DNA from: Alphaproteobacteria bacterium
GTDB taxonomy: Bacteria > Pseudomonadota > Alphaproteobacteria > UBA828
Length of the DNA: 34,249 nt
NCBI GenBank assembly: GCA_022820945.1
Contig: JAJEEP010000121.1
Span: 1-34,249, forward strand
Direction: 5' to 3'
Shown: piece by piece, positions 9,448 through 16,709 of the stretch
Numbering within the stretch: the stretch's first letter is position 1
Layout: each line of letters begins with the position of its first letter
Program-made: the position numbers and the translations under genes
The notes under the pieces: generated by a model
Databases searched by the model: none
What the model was told of the DNA's origin: nothing
Seen by the model: the letters and a program-made list of their open reading frames with translations, nothing else

Positions 9448-9735
9448 TCACGATCCCGGACCCCCATTCACGCTGTCCTTCAGCGTCTTCCCCGCCTTGA
9501 ATGTCGGCGAAGTGGACGCCGGTATCGAAACGGCCTCACCGGTCCTCGGGTTCCGTCCGGTACGGGCCGGCCGACTTCTGATGCCGAAGGTCCCGAATCC
9601 CGGCAGCCGGACTTCCTCACCATCGGCAAGCGCCTCGCCGATGATGGCGAACATGCCGTCCACGGCATCCCTTGCAGCGCCTTTGCTCAGCCCCGTGCGG
9701 GCAGCCAGACGGGCGGCCATCTCCGTCTTGTTCAT
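9448..9735 (-). CDS. HU-family DNA-binding protein (stand-alone)
   Basis: This 95 aa histone-like protein carries the full HU/IHF signature: the GFGTF turn after an acidic stretch, the DNA-binding arm with GRNPRTGE, and a basic C-terminus (FKAGKTLKD). HU proteins bend and compact DNA as dimers. The ATG at 9735 is chosen because it is preceded by a strong ribosome-binding site (GGGAGGTGAG) and gives the canonical MNKTEMAARL start; upstream in-frame codons give a non-HU extension. It is the last gene of a minus-strand run that also contains an HU-fusion gene 4 kb away. It differs clearly from that fusion's HU domain, so the two are not a recent copy. Confidence 0.93.
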   Translation of the reverse strand: MNKTEMAARLAARTGLSKGAARDAVDGMFAIIGEALADGEEVRLPGFGTFGIRSRPARTGRNPRTGEAVSIPASTSPTFKAGKTLKDSVNGGPGS

Positions 9736-9901
9736 GTGCTCACCTCCCGCCGTGACGCAGTGCCCTTCCGCCATCCCGGGATGGCACATCGCCCGATTCC
9801 AGACACCGACTACCACGAATGCCTGCCCGCGGCGACGCCCGGCTACACCGGTGCGCGACCATTCCGACGCCGCCGATCGGCCGGTCAGCGCGGACCGCAG
9901 G

Positions 9902-10492
9902 CTACGCAGCCGGCCCCGTGTCGGGTTTCGCCTCCGGCCGGGACTTCCTCCATGCGTGCAGGTTACACACCAAATCCGGGATCAGCTCCGGCGCCATTCC
10001 CCTGAGCTCCGCTTCCCCCTCTTCCGTCAGGTCCGACCGGCCGCGGCAGGAGTCGCTCAGCGCAATCATCATGTTGAGCGCCGTCGCCGCCTCCCTGTCG
10101 CTGCTTCGCGCAATCTGCCTCCATGCGCCCCGACGCAGCCGCATGCCCCGTTCGAAACCGCCGATCCATGGCTGCCAAAAGACCTCACCGCTGTCGGTAT
10201 CCATTCCCACGACCGGCGCATAGTCCTCCGGGCTTTCCGCCAGCTCCCGCCCGATCCGGCTGTAATGCTCCAACACGGCCGCGATCGCCTCCTCCGTCCC
10301 GTCAAGATCCTCGAAGCCGATGTCCGATCCCCAGACCCCTGGAAGCCATTCGGACGGCGGGATCGTATGCGGGCACACGATCAGGGCCGCGACGTAGCCG
10401 TCCAGCTCCACGACATTCATGCCCTTCCACTCGGGCGGGATGGTGGCCAGCAGGTCCTGCAGGCGATCGAGTTCCGGATCGGTGTCGCTCAT
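9902..10492 (-). CDS. YecA/UPF0149-family protein
   Basis: The 196 aa protein matches the UPF0149 (YecA/YgfB) pattern: an N-terminal helix with a leucine-rich stretch, then a segment like MNVVELDGYVAALIVCP and the later motif YAPVVGMDTDSGEVFWQPWIGGF. Proteins of this family have helical folds of unclear function and are often fused to a C-terminal SEC-C zinc motif. Here that motif is missing, but a separate SEC-C gene lies immediately upstream (10678-11109), so the usual fusion appears as two genes. The ATG at 10492 is the first good start. A perfect 16 bp palindrome lies 53 bp upstream of it. Confidence 0.8.
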   Translation of the reverse strand: MSDTDPELDRLQDLLATIPPEWKGMNVVELDGYVAALIVCPHTIPPSEWLPGVWGSDIGFEDLDGTEEAIAAVLEHYSRIGRELAESPEDYAPVVGMDTDSGEVFWQPWIGGFERGMRLRRGAWRQIARSSDREAATALNMMIALSDSCRGRSDLTEEGEAELRGMAPELIPDLVCNLHAWRKSRPEAKPDTGPAA

Positions 10493-10544
10493 GGTGGGCA
10501 GTTATCCTTACAGCGCCGCGCCGGTCAACGACGTCCCCTGAAGA

Positions 10545-10560
10545 GGCCTCGATCGAGGCC
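10545..10560. promoter_or_regulatory. Perfect 16 bp palindrome upstream of the YecA-family gene
   Basis: GGCCTCGATCGAGGCC is a perfect inverted repeat with no spacer, in the 185 bp gap between the SEC-C gene stop and the YecA gene start. The position suits an operator for a dimeric regulator. It could also be a short hairpin in the transcript, but no T-run follows it on either strand, so a terminator is unlikely. The rest of the gap shows no gene. Confidence 0.35.
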
Positions 10561-10677
10561 CGTCCTTTACCCCGGCCAGCGATTCCTCGAGCTTCGACCG
10601 GCGCCGGCGTCCCAACGCCTTACGCACCGCGATCACAACAGCCTTCTCCTGCCCCACCAGTGCCACCGGCCGCTTGC

Positions 10678-11109
10678 TCAGCAGGCGCGTCCAAGCGAGC
10701 CCCGAAGACGCTCGATGTCTTCGCGAAAGGGATCGCGGCTTTCCGGGTCGAAGTCCTCGGGATGCGCATCCATCCAGGCGATCGTGCGCTCGTAGTATTC
10801 GATCGCCAGTTCGGTTTCACCGCGCGCTTCGCAGACCATCGCCTTGCGCATGAGCCAATCGTGCACCTCGGGATAGCGAGTCCTCAGCTGCTCGCACACG
10901 GCGTCCGCATCATCGAGGCGGCCTTCATCGATCAGCCTGACGACGCTGTTCGAGAGCCGGTCCAGGTCGGTCTCGGCCCAGCGGTATCCATGTGGCGATA
11001 CCGCCGGCGCGGTAGGCACATAGGCGGCGCGGTCGCGATCCCAGCAGCAGCGCTTGTACTTCCTGCCGCTGCCACAAGGGCAAGGTTGGTTCCTGCCGAT
11101 CTTCGCCAT
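10678..11109 (-). CDS. Small SEC-C zinc-motif protein with TPR-like helices
   Basis: The 143 aa protein starts with the SEC-C zinc motif [13 protein letters not shown] (C-x-C-x8-C-C; residues about 9-21), the metal-binding tail otherwise seen at the SecA C-terminus. The rest is helical with a tetratricopeptide-like stretch (residues about 60-120: [20 protein letters not shown] and [16 protein letters not shown], both typical repeat helices). The ATG at 11109 gives [15 protein letters not shown], the standard start for such proteins; the longer frame upstream is not supported. It probably works with the adjacent YecA-family gene, whose relatives usually contain this motif themselves. The molecular role is unknown. 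Confidence 0.8.
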   Translation of the reverse strand: MAKIGRNQPCPCGSGRKYKRCCWDRDRAAYVPTAPAVSPHGYRWAETDLDRLSNSVVRLIDEGRLDDADAVCEQLRTRYPEVHDWLMRKAMVCEARGETELAIEYYERTIAWMDAHPEDFDPESRDPFREDIERLRGSLGRAC

Positions 11110-11481
11110 TATCGCCTCGTCGCCGGCAATTCCGGCTCCCGGACCCCCGATCACATCTAGCCCGCCCGGCGGTCGCCAGCAACATTCCCGCCCTCGCGCG
11201 GCGCGCCGGCAGGAGGCAGTGGCCGGCCTCTTCCGGGCGAATTCGGGGCAGGAAAGCAGCCTCTCCTACCGCCGCCGGGGACACCGATCCATTTCCTGCC
11301 GCATCGCCGATGTTCCCGCGCCGCCGCGGTGCGAGGATGCGCACCGGACTTGCGGTTCCCGCCCAAGCCCTGGTCTGCAAAACCATCCGCGAACGCGGCG
11401 GCCGGATGCTCCGCGATCTACCCGGACGAATATCCGTGGCCCGATCGCAGCGCATAACGGTCAAGACGCCAACTCCCTCCG
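11110..11481. other. 372 bp non-coding gap upstream of the SEC-C gene
   Basis: No protein family is recognisable in any frame. It should hold the promoter of the SEC-C/YecA pair on the minus strand and the 3' end of the unknown gene at 11482. The plus strand contains GGTCTGCAAAACC, which looks like a tRNA-Cys anticodon arm, but no D-arm, T-arm or acceptor stem surrounds it, so I do not call a tRNA. Confidence 0.5.
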
Positions 11482-12345
11482 TCAATGCACCGGGCCTTCG
11501 ACCGCTCTGACAATCTTGGGGTCGAATGCCAGGAACCGGTCGAATAGCGGGGTCTTGCGCCATTCCCCCCGGCCGCGGCGGGTCGCATCCTCATCCCGGC
11601 TTTCGACCAGGCCGAACCAGCGCAGCGGCCGCAGCACGCGCAGCACGAACAGCGCCAGCGCGACCCACTCCGGGTTCCGCAGCACCGCTTCGTCGGGCAG
11701 CACCGACAGCCGCATCAGCGTTTGCGTGTCCTGCCATCTGTTGCCCATGGTCGCCAGCGACCAGAGCGCCGGACCGATCAGCCCCTGGGGCCACGAGCCG
11801 CACTCAGGTTCGCCGAACAGGCCGAGGCTCACCTGCCAGAAGCAGTCCCGGAAGAAACTCGCCTGCAGGCGCTCCCGCCGGTCCTTCAAGGCCCGGCGAC
11901 CCGTCGCGCCGACCCGCAGCTTGCCCTTCTTCCGTACCAGCAGCCCGTTCATCAAGGCCAGCTCGCGCACGAGCCGCAGCTCCTCCACGTAGCCCTCCCT
12001 CAACCGCTTTCCCGCGCGCCACTTGTCCTCGAACAGCAGCCCCGGCCAGTCCATCGCCGAACGCATCGCCTCTACGGTCTCCAGGGTTAGGTTGCCCTTG
12101 GCGGTGAGTTCCAGCCCGTCCGCCGCCTGGGCGGCGCGCACCAGCACCAGGGCGTTCTGCAACATGGGGGAACACGCGATCTCGTCGTCCGTCAGATCGA
12201 TCGCCAGACGAATCGCACCATCCTCGAAGGGCGGCTCCGCCAGCAGCGCATCGACGCGCTCCGCTTCGAGCACCGTCCACGCCGGCTCCACGCCATCCAG
12301 CCACTTCCTGTACACCGAAGGCATGTCCGCAACCCGCAACGTCAT
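11482..12345 (-). CDS. Unknown protein, paralogue of the tail of the HU-fusion protein
   Basis: The 287 aa protein aligns along its length with residues ~115-394 of the HU-fusion protein encoded just upstream (12559-13743). Shared landmarks are GVEP-WT-LE near the start, LT-KG- followed by EAMR--M-WPG, the helix before RA-LQA-FFR---W, and PLRWFGL followed by WRKT-LFDRFL-FD at the end. It lacks the HU domain. From memory, the LTxKGNL segment resembles the helical region after some pRiA4b ORF-3-like proteins; this is unverified. The ATG at 12345 is chosen for its GGGAGGTGG ribosome-binding site. A short upstream frame ends in an ATGA overlap with this start, as also happens for the fusion gene. 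Function unknown. Confidence 0.75.
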   Translation of the reverse strand: MTLRVADMPSVYRKWLDGVEPAWTVLEAERVDALLAEPPFEDGAIRLAIDLTDDEIACSPMLQNALVLVRAAQAADGLELTAKGNLTLETVEAMRSAMDWPGLLFEDKWRAGKRLREGYVEELRLVRELALMNGLLVRKKGKLRVGATGRRALKDRRERLQASFFRDCFWQVSLGLFGEPECGSWPQGLIGPALWSLATMGNRWQDTQTLMRLSVLPDEAVLRNPEWVALALFVLRVLRPLRWFGLVESRDEDATRRGRGEWRKTPLFDRFLAFDPKIVRAVEGPVH

Positions 12346-12558
12346 GAATGCCACCTCCCCGACTGCCCGCCGCCGCTCTCGCGCAATCGGCATTCCACGT
12401 TCATCGCTCCGGCCGCGTCAATCCCCGCCGCCAGAGGCTTGAGCCCAGCCTGCCGCAGGCAAAGGCGGTGACGCAGGAGCAAGCCCCCCGCCGTGCAACC
12501 AACCCTCCGCGATGGAACGGTCTGAGTATCGAGAGTGGCGATCCGGGCCGCGCCCCGG
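12346..12558. other. Gap between the two paralogues
   Basis: The 213 bp gap has no recognised gene. On the minus strand an open frame runs through it and ends with TGA overlapping the ATG of the downstream paralogue; its last codons include CRLRESGG. It has no clear start or ribosome-binding site, so it is recorded as a possible leader frame or relic rather than a gene. Confidence 0.3.
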
Positions 12559-13743
12559 TCAGTGAGGCGCCCCGCGCTCCCGCGCGAGCCGGACATCGAA
12601 CGACAGGAAACGGTCGAAGAGGGCGGTCTTGCGCCACCCCACCTCGAAGGTCTCGGCAGGCCCCCGGTATTCGAGCAACCCGAACCAGCGCAGCGGCCCC
12701 AGGACGCGGCCTGCGAACATCGAACCCTCCGCGTTCCAGTGCATCTTCGCCACCGCGTCGTCGCGGATCGTGGTCAACGCCTTGAGTGTGTCCACGCTCT
12801 GCCACTCGCCAGCCACGTTGGAGAGTCCCCAGAGGATCACGCCGATATCGTCCTGCGGCCACCGTCCCGCCAGACCTCGCGGAAACGTCTCCACGAATTG
12901 GGAAAGGTCCGCGTGCCAGAAGAGGTGCCGGAACAGCAGCGCCTGAAGCGCGCCCCGTCTTCCGGCCTCGCGCATCTCGTGCCCAAGGGGGGTCACCTGA
13001 CCCAGGAACGCCCGCCTGTCGACAAGCCCGGCCTGCTCAATCAGCCGATGCAGCAGATGAAGCTCCCACACGTGGCCCTCGTGAAGCGTCTTTCCCGCCC
13101 GGAACTGCTCGGTCGCCTCCATCCCCGGCCAGGTCATCTCCTTGCGCATCGACGCGACCATGTCGCGCCCGAAATGCCCCTTCTCGGTGAGGCTCGGCAA
13201 GAACTCGTTGGCGATCAACTCCAGCGCGATCAGGGCGTTGCGCATGAACGCCGATTGTCCGAACGCTTCGTCCGGCAGGTCCGCCGCGAGGCGCAGCGTC
13301 GGGTTGTCCGCCGCCGGTTCCGTGCGCAATGCAAGGGCGCTTTCCGGCTCCAGCAGCGTCCAGACGGGCTCCACGCCGCCCGGCCAGTCCGACATCTCCA
13401 GCATTGCGCCCGCGTCGCGGGGTTCGCCATCGCCGTCGTCCACCGGCTCCGCCGCTTCCGGTTGCCAACCCCGCTTCACCGCCTCCCTGAGCCCCTTGGC
13501 CGCCTTGAACGACGGAATCTTCGAGGCCGGTATCTGCACGCTCTCGCCCGTCGCCGGGTTGCGGCCCTGTCTTGCGGCCCGGCTCCGCGTCTTGAAGGTG
13601 CCGAACCCCGCGATCCGCACGTCCTCGTCCTTGGCAAGGGATTCGGCGATCGCCTCCAGAACGGTATCGACCGCGCCTTCCGCCGTGAATTTGTTCAGAC
13701 GCATCCGCTCGGCCACGCGGGCGACGATCGCCGCCTTGTTCAT
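12559..13743 (-). CDS. HU domain fused to a 280-residue domain of unknown function
   Basis: The 394 aa protein begins with a complete HU domain (residues 1-92): MNKAAIVARV start, AGFGTFKTRSR, arm motif GRNPATGE and FKAAKGLREAVKRG. An acidic linker (EPVDDGDGEP) leads into the domain shared with the neighbouring 287 aa paralogue. HU domains bend DNA, so the fusion could bring the unknown domain to DNA or to a nucleoid complex. The ATG at 13743 has a GGAGGAAACG ribosome-binding site and gives the standard HU start; the longer open frame upstream is not supported. It is the first certain gene of this minus-strand unit, divergent from NADAR. HU fused to a large C-terminal domain is uncommon. Confidence 0.85.
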   Translation of the reverse strand: MNKAAIVARVAERMRLNKFTAEGAVDTVLEAIAESLAKDEDVRIAGFGTFKTRSRAARQGRNPATGESVQIPASKIPSFKAAKGLREAVKRGWQPEAAEPVDDGDGEPRDAGAMLEMSDWPGGVEPVWTLLEPESALALRTEPAADNPTLRLAADLPDEAFGQSAFMRNALIALELIANEFLPSLTEKGHFGRDMVASMRKEMTWPGMEATEQFRAGKTLHEGHVWELHLLHRLIEQAGLVDRRAFLGQVTPLGHEMREAGRRGALQALLFRHLFWHADLSQFVETFPRGLAGRWPQDDIGVILWGLSNVAGEWQSVDTLKALTTIRDDAVAKMHWNAEGSMFAGRVLGPLRWFGLLEYRGPAETFEVGWRKTALFDRFLSFDVRLARERGAPH

Positions 13744-13904
13744 TTTCGTTTCCTCCGATCCCCCGATCGCGCCCTGAACCTGCCATCCTCCTCGCAAGGC
13801 CGACACACCATTTCGGATGACGCTACTTCGACCACCGCTCTCTTGGTCGCAGCTTCCTCCTTGCGAGCATAACCCGCCGCTTCCCGGCAAGTCCCGCAGC
13901 CCAT
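13740..13904 (-). CDS. Possible small four-cysteine (zinc-ribbon-like) protein coupled to the HU-fusion gene
   Basis: This short frame (54 codons from the ATG at 13904) encodes CGTC, 27 residues later CRPC, and a basic tail ending RRKRK. The CxxC-x27-CxxC spacing could bind one zinc. Its TGA overlaps the ATG of the HU-fusion gene (ATGA), as expected for translational coupling. The frame stays open upstream and contains CSNPRCC just before the ATG, so the true start may lie further up, possibly without a standard start codon if the gene is a relic. No strong ribosome-binding site is seen. It may be chance in GC-rich DNA. Confidence 0.35.
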   Translation of the reverse strand: MGCGTCREAAGYARKEEAATKRAVVEVASSEMVCRPCEEDGRFRARSGDRRKRK

Positions 13905-14049
13905 CCGGGCGCCGCAGCACCTGGGATTCGAACACCGCCTGCGCGCATTCCCGGCACCCCGAGCCAGAGGCGGGGCCGGGAGGGGGCGAGCCCGCGACGA
14001 GGGAGCGAGTCTCCCGCCGCGCGGCCAGCCGTCTACGAGGGAGGAACCG

Positions 14050-14625
14050 ATGCGCATCTACATTAAGGAGCGGGCCTGCGGGTTTCGCTTCACGAATTCC
14101 GCGTGGGGCCAGCTCAGCAACTTCTGTCCTCTTGCCGTGCCCATCCTGGCCGGCCCCTGGAGCTTCGGAACGTCTGAAGCCGCCTACCAGGCCTGCAAGT
14201 TCCCGGCGCGGCCCGACGTCCAGCAACGGATCGCGGCGGCGCCCACGGCCAGGGAAGCGGCGGCCATCGGCCGCACCCCCGGTCTCGGTATCGACCCCGG
14301 CTGGAACGCGCAGCGTGTCGACGTCATGCGCTGGGTGCTGCGCATGAAGCGCGAGGCGAACGCGGCCGAGATCGACGCGGTGCTCGCCGAAACCGGCGAG
14401 CGCGCCATCGTCGAGGTCTCCACCCGCGATCCCTGGTGGGGCGCGCGCCCCGTCGGCGATCGCTACGAGGGCCACAACGTCCTCGGGCGTCTGTGGATGG
14501 AACTGAGGCACCACCTTCGCGAGGACGACCCGGCCGCACGCTCCGGCGCCTGGGCTGGCCGCATCCGCGTCGGCCGCCTCGCCGGCGGCACCGCTCTTGC
14601 GCATGCCGCTCCGGAGAGCGCCTGA
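14050..14625 (+). CDS. NADAR-family protein (YbiA-like, NAD/ADP-ribose-associated)
   Basis: The 191 aa protein has the NADAR pattern: an opening F-TN-----LSNF stretch (residues ~15-26), FGTSEAAYQACKF in the middle, and GHNVLGRLWMELR near the end. NADAR domains are linked to ADP-ribose chemistry; characterised members act as N-glycosidases on riboflavin precursors or remove ADP-ribose from guanine in DNA. The ATG at 14050 follows GAGGGAGGAACCG, a strong ribosome-binding site. It is the first plus-strand gene, divergent from the HU-fusion unit. In a mobile element it may repair or counter DNA ADP-ribosylation, but no DarT-type toxin is present, so the role is open. Confidence 0.82.
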   Translation: MRIYIKERACGFRFTNSAWGQLSNFCPLAVPILAGPWSFGTSEAAYQACKFPARPDVQQRIAAAPTAREAAAIGRTPGLGIDPGWNAQRVDVMRWVLRMKREANAAEIDAVLAETGERAIVEVSTRDPWWGARPVGDRYEGHNVLGRLWMELRHHLREDDPAARSGAWAGRIRVGRLAGGTALAHAAPESA

Positions 14626-14647
14626 CCGCATTTCCGCCGACGACCAC

Positions 14648-14697
14648 AGAGCGCGCCCGCCCATTGCCCCGAGCCGGCGAAAGGGGCGGGCGCTCGG
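14648..14697 (+). terminator. Long GC-rich hairpin after the NADAR gene
   Basis: GAGCGCGCCCGCCC on the left can pair, with a small bulge, with GGGCGGGCGCTC on the right, enclosing a loop that contains GCCGGCGAAA. It sits 23 bp past the NADAR stop. No T-run follows, so it may stabilise the mRNA end or act with Rho rather than as a classical terminator. Confidence 0.3.
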
Positions 14698-14711
14698 GCC
14701 TGGGCGAGCCA

Positions 14712-14732
14712 GCGGACGTTAGAGACGTCCGC
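14712..14732. promoter_or_regulatory. 8 bp inverted repeat upstream of the MoxR-like gene
   Basis: GCGGACGT and ACGTCCGC form a perfect inverted repeat around TAGAG, ending 28 bp before the ATPase start codon. The position suits an operator for the MoxR/VWA operon or a hairpin near its ribosome-binding region. No T-run follows, so a terminator for the NADAR gene is less likely. Confidence 0.35.
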
Positions 14733-14760
14733 GCCGTCTCCCCGCATTCAGGAGCCGCCC

Positions 14761-15785
14761 ATGCCCGACCCCGACACCATCTCCGCCGACTACACGCTGC
14801 GCCCCAGCGAACTCGCCGCCACCCTCAAGATCCTGGTCGAAGCCAGACAGCCGGTCATGGTCTGGGGCGGGCCCGGGTGCGGCAAGAGCGAGGTCGCGCA
14901 GCAGGTCGCCGCCGAAGGCGGCCGCGCCTACTACGACGTGCGCGCCCTGCTGCTCGACCCCGTCGACCTGCGCGGCATCCCCTGGCGCGACAGCGACAAC
15001 CGCACCCGCTGGGCGCCCCCCGACTTCCTGCCGCCCACCGACAGCACCGACCTCTACCTCGTCAACCTGGAGGAGCTTCCCTCCGGGGTGCCCATGGTGC
15101 AGGCCGCGCTGTTCCAGCTCGTCCGCGACCGCAAGTGCGGCGAGTACGAGCTCCCTGAGGGCGCCTCGCTCATGGCCTGCGGCAACCGAGAGGGCGACCG
15201 CGGCGTTACCCACCGCATGCCGACACCTCTGGCCTCGCGCTTCGTCCATCTCGAGATCAAGGTCGACCCGTCGGACTGGTTGGAATGGGGAGCCGCCAAC
15301 GGAATCGCGCCCGAGACCCTCTTCTTTATCCAGCTCAGGCCGGAGCTGCTGAATGTGTTCGATCCCCAGTCGCGCGAGGTCGCTTTCGCGTGTCCCCGCA
15401 CGTGGGAGTTCGTCTCAAACGTCGTGAACCAGCGCGGCAGCCTCGATCCGGCCGCGGAGCGGGCACTGTTCCGGGGCGCCGTCGGCGAGGCGGCGGCGGT
15501 CGAGTTCTCCGCCTTCCTCAAGGTCTGGCGCGAGCTGCCCACCCCCGGGCCGTCATCGACGATCCGGAGAACGCCGACGTGCCCCAGAACGCCAGCGCGC
15601 TGATCGCCCTCTGCGGCTCGCTCTACCGCATGGCCGACGACGTCAATCTCGGCTCCATCGTCTCTTACGCGATGAGGCTCAGGCGCGAGGTGGGCGAGTT
15701 CCTCGTCGGCTCATGCGTTCGCCGCGAGCCCGCGCTCCAGCACACCGACGCCTTCATCCGCTGGGCTGCCGCCCGGACCCAGTGA
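14761..15785 (+). pseudogene. MoxR-like AAA+ ATPase, frameshifted near 15540
   Basis: The first frame encodes an AAA+ module: Walker A GPGCGKS (residues 37-43), a Walker B-like LYLVNLEELP (98-107), sensor-1 CGNREGDRG and an arginine-finger region PTPLASRF. Around base 15540 the protein loses its sense and ends early at 15603. The expected C-terminus (AVIDDPENADVPQNASAL, then the helical tail ending WAARTQ) continues in the -1 frame to 15785. One extra G between CCC and ACC at 15540/15541 would restore LPDPRAVIDDP, so a one-base deletion or a sequencing error beside a C-run is likely. Intact length would be about 341 aa. It heads a triad with the next two genes, where MoxR ATPases normally work with VWA proteins as chaperone-like or metal-insertion machines. 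Confidence 0.8.
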
Positions 15786-15812
15786 ACCCCAGCCCAACGG
15801 GAGACTTCACCC

Positions 15813-16709
15813 ATGAACCTCACCCACGACGCCATGCTGGTCAGCCTGCGCATCACCGCCTGGTCCGGCCGGCTCTACGACCGCCAGGCCTCCAACCACG
15901 TCGCGGCCCAGCACGACGCCTCCGCCAGCGCCGGGCGCTACAACAAGCGCCTGTTGCCCAAGGCCGCCTTCGCCGCGCTTACCGCCACCGTGAGCGAGGC
16001 ACGTGCCAAGCACTATGCCAACTCGCTTCCCTGGGACGACCAGGGCTCGCGTCTGCTCACCGTATCCAACTACGAGGCCTATACCGAGCTGATGGACGGG
16101 CTGCGCGAGCGCATGGTGCGCGAGCGCGCCCGCTTCATCGAGGACTACGACGACAACATCGACCGCGCCCGGCTCGACCTCGGCAAGCTATTCCGCATCG
16201 GGGACTACCCGAGCAAGGAGGCGCTGCAGGGCAAGTTCGGCATCCGCTACCGCATCGTTCCCGTGCCGGACGCCGACCACTTCATAGCGAAGCTCGCGTC
16301 CGACGACACGGAGCGGGTCAAGCGCGGCATCGAGCGCGAGATCGAGGAACGCCTGCACGACGCCGTGGGCGATCTCTACCGCCGCCTCGGTGAGGCGGTC
16401 GAGCGGGTTTCCGAGCGCCTCAGCGAGGACGGCGAGGGCAAGCCGCTCGTCTTCCGCGACACGATGATCTCCAACGTCCGGGACCTGGTCGACGTCGTGC
16501 CCCGCCTCAACATCTTCGGGGACGACCGGCTCGCCAGCCTCTGCCAGGAGGTGAAGGACCGGATCGCCAACGCCGATCCGGCAACGCTCAGGCCGTCGCC
16601 GAATTTCAACCCGAATGTGCGGCGCCAGGTGAAGCGCGATGCCGATGCGCTCAAGGAGAAGTTCGCGGGTTACTTCGGCACCGACGCGGTTGACCGGGAG
16701 GCCGCCTGA
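15813..16709 (+). CDS. DUF3150-like helical protein of the MoxR/VWA triad
   Basis: The 298 aa protein is rich in charged helices, with no transmembrane segment and no catalytic motif I can name. The opening (LRITAWSGRLYDRQAS), the GRYNKRLLPK stretch and the coiled middle (residues ~85-130) look like DUF3150 proteins, which lie between AAA+ and VWA genes on phages and plasmids. That assignment is from memory and moderate. The ATG at 15813 fits the spacing after the upstream stop, and its stop overlaps the next start (TGATG), so translation is coupled to the VWA protein. It probably forms a complex with the two flanking gene products. Confidence 0.7.
   Translation: MNLTHDAMLVSLRITAWSGRLYDRQASNHVAAQHDASASAGRYNKRLLPKAAFAALTATVSEARAKHYANSLPWDDQGSRLLTVSNYEAYTELMDGLRERMVRERARFIEDYDDNIDRARLDLGKLFRIGDYPSKEALQGKFGIRYRIVPVPDADHFIAKLASDDTERVKRGIEREIEERLHDAVGDLYRRLGEAVERVSERLSEDGEGKPLVFRDTMISNVRDLVDVVPRLNIFGDDRLASLCQEVKDRIANADPATLRPSPNFNPNVRRQVKRDADALKEKFAGYFGTDAVDREAA

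Noticed and set aside
9095..9451. Minus-strand 118-codon frame overlapping the HU stop
   Set aside because: The GTGA overlap is suggestive, but the composition is Gly/Ser/Arg-rich with no motif or ribosome-binding site.
11365..11390. GGTCTGCAAAACC resembling a tRNA-Cys anticodon arm
   Set aside because: No D-arm, T-arm or acceptor stem could be placed around it, so it is likely chance.
13918..13945. Minus-strand TTCGAATCCC resembling a tRNA T-loop
   Set aside because: The flanking bases do not form a T-stem and no acceptor strand follows; it reads well as part of the Cys-rich frame.
12559..14664. A single 701 aa minus-strand open frame
   Set aside because: The upstream 300 residues lack coding character and overlap NADAR; the HU start at 13743 with its ribosome-binding site is the real start.
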